DNA of 13,898 nucleotides, taken from assembly GCA_900555515.1 (NCBI GenBank), contig USLO01000029.1:1-13898 (forward strand), written 5' to 3'. Shown piece by piece: positions 5,866 to 10,860 of the stretch. Under the pieces are notes generated by a model. That model did no database searches, was not told where the DNA came from, and saw only the letters and a program-made list of their open reading frames with translations. The translations under genes were made by a program, and so were the position numbers. The stretch comes from an uncultured Collinsella sp. GTDB taxonomy: Bacteria; Actinomycetota; Coriobacteriia; Coriobacteriales; Coriobacteriaceae. Numbering within the stretch: the first letter of the stretch is position 1; each line of letters begins with the position of its first letter.

Positions 5866-6368
5866 TGCTTGCCCCTAAGCGTATTCTTCACCGCAAGGTG
5901 CAGCGTGGCTCCATGAAGGGCCAGGCCAAGGGTAATACCGAGCTGCATTTCGGCGAGTTTGGTATCCAGGCTCTCGAGGCCCATTGGATCACCAACCGTC
6001 AGATCGAGGCCGCTCGTATTGCCATGACCCGCTACATGAAGCGTGGCGGTCGTGTCTACATCACGATCTTCCCCGATAAGCCCATCACCAAGAAGCCTGC
6101 CGAGACTCGCATGGGTTCTGGTAAGGGTAACCCCGAGGAGTGGGTGGCCGTCGTCAAGCCCGGCCGCATCATGTTCGAGGTCAAGGGTGTTCCCGAGGAG
6201 GTCGCTCGCGAGGCTCTGCGTCTTGCGCAGCACAAGCTCCCCATCAAGACCAAGATTGTTGCTGCCAAGAACGCTGAGCAGCGCATCGAGAAGGAGATGG
6301 CTGAGGAGGCCGCTCTCGAGGCCAAGTGGGCTGCTGAGGACGCCGCCGCCGCCAAGGAGGAGAACTAA
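5865..6368 (+). CDS. rplP: 50S ribosomal protein L16, with C-terminal extension
   Basis: L16 binds near the A-site tRNA and 5S rRNA and is a late-assembly protein. The opening MLAPKRILHRKVQRGSMKGQ and the ITIFPDKPITKKPAETRMGSGKG segment are diagnostic, and the usual core ends near LPIKTKIV (125-132). The protein then runs on for about 35 residues, rich in Ala and Glu (133-167), with the look of a charged helix or coiled coil. This makes it 167 residues against the usual 136-145. The start is a GTG that overlaps the rpsC stop by one base, with AGGAGGGG in front. The TAA shares a base with the rpmC ATG (TAATG). Confidence 0.97.
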   Translation: MLAPKRILHRKVQRGSMKGQAKGNTELHFGEFGIQALEAHWITNRQIEAARIAMTRYMKRGGRVYITIFPDKPITKKPAETRMGSGKGNPEEWVAVVKPGRIMFEVKGVPEEVAREALRLAQHKLPIKTKIVAAKNAEQRIEKEMAEEAALEAKWAAEDAAAAKEEN

Positions 6369-6583
6369 TGAAGCCCGCAGAGATTCGTGAGCTCTCGGAC
6401 GCTCAGCTCGTTGAGAAGCTGAAGGAAATGCGCGCCGAGCTCTTTAACCTTCGTTTCCAGATGGCCACCAGCCAGCTGGACAACACCGCTCGCGTCAACA
6501 CCGTGAAGAAGGACATCGCTCGCGTCCTCACGGAGCAGCGCGCCCGCGAGATCGCAGCGGAGAAGTCCGCTGTCGCCGAGTAG
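6368..6583 (+). CDS. rpmC: 50S ribosomal protein L29
   Basis: L29 (71 residues) is a helical hairpin protein next to L23 at the tunnel exit. The pattern MKPAEIRELSDAQLVEKLKEMRAELFNLRFQMATSQLDNTARVNTVKKDIARVLT is typical, including ELFNLRFQ and the downstream basic helix. Its ATG overlaps the rplP stop (TAATG), and a purine-rich Shine-Dalgarno (AAGGAGGAG) lies in the last codons of rplP. rpsQ begins 16 nt downstream. Confidence 0.97.
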   Translation: MKPAEIRELSDAQLVEKLKEMRAELFNLRFQMATSQLDNTARVNTVKKDIARVLTEQRAREIAAEKSAVAE

Positions 6584-6599
6584 GACCTAAGGAGAGAAC

Positions 6600-6860
6600 A
6601 TGACTGATTCGCGTAACTCGCGTAAGGTCCGTACGGGTGTCGTTACCTCCGTCTCCGGTGCCAAGACCATTGTTGTCACCATCACCGAGCGCAAGCGTCA
6701 CCCCAAGTACGGCAAGATGATGACCAGCTCCAAGAAGCTGCACGCTCACGACGAGGAGTGCACGGCTGGCGTGGGCGACACCGTCCGCGTTATGGAGACC
6801 CGTCCTATGTCCAAGATGAAGCGTTGGCGCCTCATCGAGGTCGTCGAGCGCGCTAAATAA
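6600..6860 (+). CDS. rpsQ: 30S ribosomal protein S17
   Basis: S17 (86 residues) is an OB-fold primary 16S rRNA binder involved in 30S assembly. RKVRTGVVTSVSGAKTIVVTITERKRHPKYGKMMTSSKKLHAHDE and the later RPMSKMKRWRLIEVVERAK are the family signatures. AAGGAGAGAAC precedes the ATG. A 118-nt gap with a structured leader separates it from rplN. In E. coli the S10/spc operon boundary also falls between rpsQ and rplN, so this gap may mark the same transcriptional division. Confidence 0.98.
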   Translation: MTDSRNSRKVRTGVVTSVSGAKTIVVTITERKRHPKYGKMMTSSKKLHAHDEECTAGVGDTVRVMETRPMSKMKRWRLIEVVERAK

Positions 6861-6887
6861 GCAGTCGCTCTTACGACTTGTACGTTT

Positions 6888-6953
6888 CCGAAGATGTGCG
6901 TATGCCTGGCTTGCATACCACGGGCCGTATAAAGGCTGCGCACCTCTCTTCGG
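6888..6953 (+). promoter_or_regulatory. Three-helix leader structure before rplN, overlapping a promoter-like -10
   Basis: An outer helix pairs CCGAAGA (6888-6894) with TCTTCGG (6947-6953) and GTGCG (6896-6900) with CGCAC (6939-6943). It is interrupted only by an internal loop (T opposite CTC). Inside are GTATGC/GCATAC (6900-6905/6913-6918, 7-nt loop) and a small GCC/GGC hairpin (6924-6926/6934-6936). TATAAA at 6928-6933 could instead be a -10 hexamer, though no good -35 sits 16-18 bp upstream. The Shine-Dalgarno GGAGGAAC for rplN follows. It may be an r-protein-binding leader at the S10/spc boundary, or a promoter, or both. Confidence 0.45.
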
Positions 6954-6978
6954 TTCTTAGTTCGGAGGAACATCTACC

Positions 6979-7347
6979 ATGATTCAGATGCAAACCATGC
7001 TGAACGTCGCCGACAACTCCGGCGCTCGCAAGATTCGCTGCATCAAGGTGCTTGGCGGTTCCAAGCGTCGTTATGCAGGCATCGGCGATGTGTTCATCGG
7101 TGCTGTCCAGGAGGCTACCCCTGGCGCCAACGTCAAGAAGAAGGACGTTGTCCGTTGCGTCGTCGTTCGCACCGTTAAGGAGATCCGCCGCAAGGATGGC
7201 TCCTACATTCGCTTTGATGAGAACGCCTGCGTTGTCATCAACAACGATGGTTCGCCCGTCGGCACCCGTATCTTCGGGCCTGTCGCTCGCGAGCTTCGTG
7301 ACAAGAAGTACATGAAGATCGTCTCGCTCGCTCCCGAGACCCTGTAG
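6979..7347 (+). CDS. rplN: 50S ribosomal protein L14
   Basis: L14 (122 residues, the family norm) sits at the subunit interface, forms bridge B8 and is the docking site of the silencing factor RsfS. The sequence MIQMQTMLNVADNSGARKIRCIKVLGGSKRRYAGIGD, then VKKKDVVRCVVVRTVKEIRRKDGSYIRFDENACVVIN, then GTRIFGPVARELR, is fully canonical. The ATG has a strong GGAGGAAC. rplX begins 13 nt after the stop. Confidence 0.98.
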   Translation: MIQMQTMLNVADNSGARKIRCIKVLGGSKRRYAGIGDVFIGAVQEATPGANVKKKDVVRCVVVRTVKEIRRKDGSYIRFDENACVVINNDGSPVGTRIFGPVARELRDKKYMKIVSLAPETL

Positions 7348-7360
7348 TTAGGGGAGATAT

Positions 7361-7666
7361 ATGTATATCAAGAAGGGCGATAAGGTCCAGGTTCTCTCTG
7401 GTAAGGATCGCGGTAAGCAGGGCGTTGTCCTGCGTGCTCTCCCCGCCGAGAACAAGGTCGTTGTCGAGGGCGTTTCGGTCGTCAAGAAGGCCGTCAAGCC
7501 CAACGCTGCCAACCAGCAGGGCGGCATCGTTTCGCAGGAGGCTCCTATCGACGCCTCTAACGTCAATCTCGTCTGCCCCGAGTGCGGTAAGGTTACCCGC
7601 GTCGGTCACGAGAAGGACGGCAAGAACAAGCTGCGCGTCTGCAAGAAGTGCGGCCACAAGTTCTAA
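7361..7666 (+). CDS. rplX: 50S ribosomal protein L24, zinc-ribbon form
   Basis: L24 (101 residues) initiates 50S assembly. The KOW motif is at the N-terminus (KKGDKVQVLSGKDRGKQGVV). The C-terminal half ends with two Cys pairs, CPEC and CKKC, a four-Cys zinc-ribbon pattern that many proteobacterial L24 proteins lack. GGGGAGATAT precedes the ATG. It is the last gene of the operon: a strong terminator follows within 30 nt, and rplE, which normally comes next, is absent. Confidence 0.98.
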   Translation: MYIKKGDKVQVLSGKDRGKQGVVLRALPAENKVVVEGVSVVKKAVKPNAANQQGGIVSQEAPIDASNVNLVCPECGKVTRVGHEKDGKNKLRVCKKCGHKF

Positions 7667-7693
7667 GCTGCCCGCAACATTTAAGTTGCCAGC

Positions 7694-7730
7694 AAAGGCC
7701 CGGATGCCCCACGGCACTCGGGCCTTTTTC
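7694..7730 (+). terminator. Intrinsic terminator of the ribosomal protein operon
   Basis: AAAGGCCCG (7694-7702) pairs perfectly with CGGGCCTTT (7719-7727). An inner TGCC/GGCA (7705-7708/7713-7716) closes on the loop CCAC, with only an A-C mismatch and a G-T pair in between. A run of five T (7725-7729) follows. This is the strongest rho-independent terminator in the window and defines the end of the rplC-rplX transcript. Confidence 0.92.
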
Positions 7731-7737
7731 TATCCCC

Positions 7738-7966
7738 ACTCATTGGGGACAGACTTAAATGAGTGATTGCATTCATTGGGGACAGACTTAAATGACTAGT
7801 CGTTGGGGACGTTCTTAAACGGCTAGTTGATGGGGACAGTCTTTAGATTTGTATATCTGGCAATCTTGGATAGGCTTCAACGAAAGCGGCACTTAGGGAC
7901 TGTCCCTAGGTGCCGGCACATAGGGACGTTCCCTTATTGCCGGCAGTTTGGGACGGTCCTTTGATA
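7738..7966. repeat. REP-like array of about seven short palindromic units with GGGAC core
   Basis: The first three units are 27 bp each: 7738-7764, 7771-7797 and 7798-7824. Each has the shape (half-arm)TTGGGGAC...CTTAAA(half-arm) and short complementary ends (ACTCATT/AATGAGT in the first). A fourth, degenerate unit starts at 7825. A near-perfect palindrome follows at 7887-7915 (GGCACTTAGGGA/TCCCTAGGTGCC), another at 7913-7943 (CCGGCA/TGCCGG enclosing AGGGA/TCCCT), and a partial one at about 7944-7966 (GGAC-G-GTCC). The architecture recalls REP/REPIN elements mobilised by RAYT (Y1-type) transposases, but no such transposase lies in the window. Confidence 0.75.
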
Positions 7967-8050
7967 CCTGATGAGCTCAGAGGGGTGGAGTGCTACAGCC
8001 TACTCTGTCTTTTAGAGCTTTTGTTTTCCGCATCTTAATGTTTCACAAGG

Positions 8051-8195
8051 ATCGTTGCATGCGCATTTACGCGCATGCTATTGCGCGATAATGCGCATAA
8101 CCGCGCAAACATCTGTCAACTATGGCTAAATAATGTCCGATAAGCAAATAAATACGCAAACACGAGCAGATACGCGCGCAATTGTGCGACTATAG
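8051..8195 (+). promoter_or_regulatory. GCGC-rich candidate operator/promoter region upstream of the oxidoreductase gene
   Basis: Within about 145 bp of relatively AT-rich sequence the GCGC tetramer recurs at least six times in similar context (ATGCGCAT, ACGCGCAT, TTGCGCGA, AATGCGCAT, CCGCGCAAA, ACGCGCGCAA). It includes a perfect dyad GCATGCGC/GCGCATGC (8057-8064/8071-8078) and a near-palindrome around CAATTG at 8176-8188. This density looks like clustered operator half-sites, plausibly for the DeoR-type regulator encoded downstream. I could not identify a convincing -35/-10 pair. Confidence 0.4.
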
Positions 8196-8239
8196 GGTTG
8201 TTAGAAATGAAGGACTTCCGATGACTCAGGAGGCACATC

Positions 8240-9319
8240 ATGGCAGATTCCAAACAGGCTCCGCTCGACGCCGAGGCAGCCGCAAAGGCGGCGTTTGCCT
8301 CGGTCCAGAATCAGCCGTTCCCAAACGACATTTTTACGGCTCCCGAGCTTCGCTGGGCAGTGATCGGGTGCGGTGTTATCGCCAACCAAATGGCCCAGTC
8401 CCTCGCGCTGGCCGGCCGCAAGCTCGCGGGTGTCGCCAACCGTACGCTTTCCAAAGCCCAGGCTTTTGCCGAGCAGTATGGCGTCGAGAAGGTGTACGAG
8501 ACGGTCGAGGACCTCTACGCCGATCCGGACATCGACGCCGTCTATATCACCACGCCGCACAACACGCATATCACCTACCTGCGAGCCGCTCTGGCAGCTG
8601 GTAAGCACGTGCTCTGCGAGAAGGCCATTACCCTCAATTCCGCTGAGCTCGACGAGGCGCGTGCCATCGCCGACGAGCACAACGTCGTCCTTATGGACGC
8701 CACCACGGTGCTTCACATGCCGCTGTATCAGGAGCTGCGCCGCCGCATGGATGCGGGCGACTTTGGTCGCATGAACCTCGCCCAACTCAACTTTGGCAGC
8801 TATAAGGAGTACGGCGACCTGACCAACCGCTTCTACAACCGCAACCTTGCCGGTGGTGCCATGCTCGATATTGGTGTGTATGCCCTGTCTGTCATGCGCC
8901 TCTTTATGGAGAGCCAGCCCGCTGAGGTTGTCTCGCTGGGCAATACCTGTGAGACCGGCGTTGACGTTGCGGGCGGCATCGTATGCCGTAATTCCGAACA
9001 GCAGCTGGGCGTGGTGAGCCTCACGCTCCACTCCAAGCAGCCCAAGCGCTCGGTCATCAGCTTCGATAAGTGCTATATCGAGGTCAACGATTATCCGCGT
9101 GCCGATCACGCGACCATCGTGTGGACTGCGGACGGCCACCGCGAGGAGGCCCACGCCGGCACCGAGGCTTACGCCCTGTGCTATGAGATGGCCGATCTTG
9201 AGAAGGCCGTTGCCGGCGACGACTCCAAGCGCGAGCTGCTGGGTTATGCTTCTGATGTTATGGAGCTTATGACCAAGCTTCGCGCCGACTGGGGAGTCGT
9301 GTATCCCGAGGAGGAGTAA
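8240..9319 (+). CDS. Gfo/Idh/MocA-family NAD(P)-dependent oxidoreductase
   Basis: This 359-residue protein has an N-terminal tail of about 35 residues, then a Rossmann fold with GCGVIA (43-48, GxGxxA dinucleotide motif). YITTPHNTHITY (102-113) follows, and then HVLCEKAITLN (123-133), which holds the catalytic-region Lys128. The substrate domain contains GGAMLDIGVY (205-214), a hallmark of the family. The usual EKP is EKA here, a variant I recall in some subgroups. The family oxidises or reduces sugars, inositols and dihydrodiols; the overall look is closest to dihydrodiol/sugar-dehydrogenase-like members, and the substrate is unknown. The ATG at 8240 follows CAGGAGGCAC. Pairing with a DeoR regulator 3 nt downstream suggests a sugar or sugar-phosphate catabolic role. 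Confidence 0.9.
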   Translation: MADSKQAPLDAEAAAKAAFASVQNQPFPNDIFTAPELRWAVIGCGVIANQMAQSLALAGRKLAGVANRTLSKAQAFAEQYGVEKVYETVEDLYADPDIDAVYITTPHNTHITYLRAALAAGKHVLCEKAITLNSAELDEARAIADEHNVVLMDATTVLHMPLYQELRRRMDAGDFGRMNLAQLNFGSYKEYGDLTNRFYNRNLAGGAMLDIGVYALSVMRLFMESQPAEVVSLGNTCETGVDVAGGIVCRNSEQQLGVVSLTLHSKQPKRSVISFDKCYIEVNDYPRADHATIVWTADGHREEAHAGTEAYALCYEMADLEKAVAGDDSKRELLGYASDVMELMTKLRADWGVVYPEEE

Positions 9320-9322
9320 GCG

Positions 9323-10069
9323 ATGCTTGCGGAAGATAGGCTCAACGCGATTGTGTCGATGGTGCAGCAGGCTGGCTCGGTTACTGTGCCAGAGCTTGCT
9401 GAGGCCCTGGGCGTGACGGCTTCTACCATTCGGCGCGACCTGCAGACGCTCGACCGAGCGCACCGCATCGCCAAGGTCCACGGTGGAGCGACGAGTCTTG
9501 AGCGCGCGCACGTGACGCGCGACCTAACGCTTAATGAGCGCAGCGACCTCCATAACGATGACAAGGAGCGTATCTGCGCCCGTGCGGCGGCGCTTGTGGA
9601 GCCTGAGAGCTTTGTATACATCGACTCGGGCTCGACGACGCTCAGGCTCATCGAGCATCTTCCACACCTTGAAGATGTCACCTATGTGACCGATTCCGTG
9701 GTCCATGCTCAGCGCCTTGCTTTGCGCGGCATGCGTACCGTGGTGCTGGGCGGCGAGCTCAAACCCGAGACCGAGGCGCTCGTTGGCCCCGATGCCTTGG
9801 CAACCTTAGACCGCTACAACTTCAACTGTGGCTTTTGGGGCTCTAACGGCATTGCCGCCGAGCAGGGCTTCACGGCGCCCGATATCGAGGAGGCGCAAGT
9901 AAAGCGCATCTCGATGCGTCATACAGCCAAGCGCTTCGTAATCTCGGACGCCAGTAAATTTGGCATGGTGGCGCCCGTCAAGTTCGCGGACTTCCGCGAC
10001 GCAACGATTATTACCGCAGGCGAGGTCCCCGCCAAGTACCGGGCAATGGACAACGTCATCACGGTCTAA
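9323..10069 (+). CDS. DeoR/GlpR-family transcriptional regulator
   Basis: This 248-residue protein has the classical DeoR layout. The N-terminal winged helix-turn-helix (about 5-56) includes SVTVPELAEALGVTASTIRRDL and KVHGGA. A DeoR-type sensor domain follows, with DSGSTT (101-106), GGELKPETEALVGPDA, GSNGIAAEQGFTAPDIEEAQVKR and SDASKFG (208-214). These motifs form the sugar-phosphate-binding isomerase-like fold of the family. Such proteins are usually repressors of carbohydrate operons, released by a phosphorylated intermediate. The gene starts 3 nt after the oxidoreductase stop, with its Shine-Dalgarno (GAGGAGGAG) inside that gene, so the two are co-transcribed and the regulator probably controls its own operon. 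The GCGC motifs at 8051-8195 are candidate operators. Confidence 0.93.
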   Translation: MLAEDRLNAIVSMVQQAGSVTVPELAEALGVTASTIRRDLQTLDRAHRIAKVHGGATSLERAHVTRDLTLNERSDLHNDDKERICARAAALVEPESFVYIDSGSTTLRLIEHLPHLEDVTYVTDSVVHAQRLALRGMRTVVLGGELKPETEALVGPDALATLDRYNFNCGFWGSNGIAAEQGFTAPDIEEAQVKRISMRHTAKRFVISDASKFGMVAPVKFADFRDATIITAGEVPAKYRAMDNVITV

Positions 10070-10090
10070 CAGCAGGGGACGGGCTAAGGC

Positions 10091-10132
10091 CAAAACCACC
10101 GCGAAGGGACAGGAACCTTTGTGGTGGTTTTG
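10091..10132. terminator. Bidirectional terminator hairpin between convergent genes
   Basis: CAAAACCACC (10091-10100) pairs with GGTGGTTTTG (10123-10132). The stem continues inward through G-T, C-G, A-T and G-C pairs to about 17 bp, closing on GACAGGAA. Both strands leave a T-run at the 3' side of the stem (GGTTTT), which suits the convergent deoR-type (+) and rluA-type (-) genes. The loop region carries GGGACAGGAACC, similar to the GGGAC core of the array at 7738-7966, so the terminator may derive from the same repeat family. Confidence 0.65.
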
Positions 10133-10156
10133 ACGTTTGTCCAGATAAGACCTGCC

Positions 10157-10184
10157 AAAATAAACCCGTCCCTTTTCGGGAGAC
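10157..10184 (-). terminator. Possible weak terminator for the U32-rluA operon
   Basis: On the minus strand, just after the stop of the pseudouridine synthase gene, CCCG-AAAAGGGA-CGGG (10165-10180) is followed by TTTATTTT. The stem is only 4 bp (an alternative is TCCC/GGGA), so it is weak by itself. It may act together with the hairpin at 10091-10132. Confidence 0.4.
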
Positions 10185-10185
10185 T

Positions 10186-10845
10186 TTAGGGCTCCCAGGG
10201 GCAGGGGGCTTCGATGTGGATGTGCTCGCCGGTTACGGGATGCGTGAAGGACACGCTGTGGGCGTGAAGCATGAGGCCGCAGGGGCGCGGCGTTCCGTAC
10301 AGGTCGTCGCCAACCAGGGGATGATGCTCGCTTGCCAGGTGCACACGGATTTGGTGCTTGCGGCCGGTGAGCAACTCGACATCGATATACGAGCGCGCGG
10401 GCAGGCCACGACGGCTCTTAAGACGTTTGAGCACCTTCACGCGAGTTTGAGACGGCTTGCCGCTGGCGCCGACGCGCATCTTTCGGCTGTCGTGACGGTC
10501 GCGGGCGATGGGCTTGTCGATGAGCTTCTCGTTCCAGTCGATCTTGCCCTCGGCCAGCGCCAGATAGTGCTTTTCGAAGGCGTGGTCGATCACCATCTGG
10601 TCAAAGGCGGGCTGCGTCTGTTTGTCGAGCGAAAACAACACCACGCCGGTGGTGTCACGGTCCAGGCGATTGAGCGGCTGCATGTCGGTCGCGGCAAAGC
10701 CGTCGCCCATCGCCAGCAGCAGGTCGCTGGCGTAGTCGGTGAGCGTGCGCTCGCCGGTGCCGTCGCCGTGGACGATCATGCCGGCGGGCTTGTCGATGGC
10801 CATAAGCCAGGCGTCGCAGTAGAGGACTTGAGGTTCTTCGTTCAC
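10186..10845 (-). CDS. RluA-family RNA pseudouridine synthase (lacks S4 domain)
   Basis: This 219-residue protein isomerises uridine to pseudouridine in rRNA or tRNA. The fold starts directly with the catalytic domain (DKPAGMIVHG, 18-27), with no N-terminal S4 domain, which makes it shorter than RluC/RluD. The catalytic motif is NRLDRDTTG (59-67) with Asp62; the first residue is Asn rather than the more common His. The later GRKHQIRVHLA (161-171) and HPLVGDDLYG are also conserved. The start is GTG at 10845 (MNEEPQVLY), with GAAAGG 7 nt upstream. It lies 15 nt downstream of the U32 gene on the same strand, so the two are probably one operon. The target nucleotide cannot be predicted from sequence. 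Confidence 0.92.
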   Translation of the reverse strand: MNEEPQVLYCDAWLMAIDKPAGMIVHGDGTGERTLTDYASDLLLAMGDGFAATDMQPLNRLDRDTTGVVLFSLDKQTQPAFDQMVIDHAFEKHYLALAEGKIDWNEKLIDKPIARDRHDSRKMRVGASGKPSQTRVKVLKRLKSRRGLPARSYIDVELLTGRKHQIRVHLASEHHPLVGDDLYGTPRPCGLMLHAHSVSFTHPVTGEHIHIEAPCPWEP

Positions 10846-10860
10846 GTGTAAGCCTTTCGG

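Noticed and set aside
7738..7966. CRISPR array
   Set aside because: The repeats are imperfect, partly abut without spacers of constant length, differ in their arms and have no cas genes nearby. A REP-like array fits better.
8182..8604. Plus-strand open frame starting at an earlier ATG before the oxidoreductase gene
   Set aside because: It is in another frame, overlaps the true gene and shows no family pattern. The ATG at 8240 has the better ribosome-binding site and reads into the Rossmann fold.
8201..9511. Minus-strand open frame of 436 codons opposite the oxidoreductase gene
   Set aside because: The + strand encodes clear Gfo/Idh/MocA and DeoR motifs. The antisense product has no family features.
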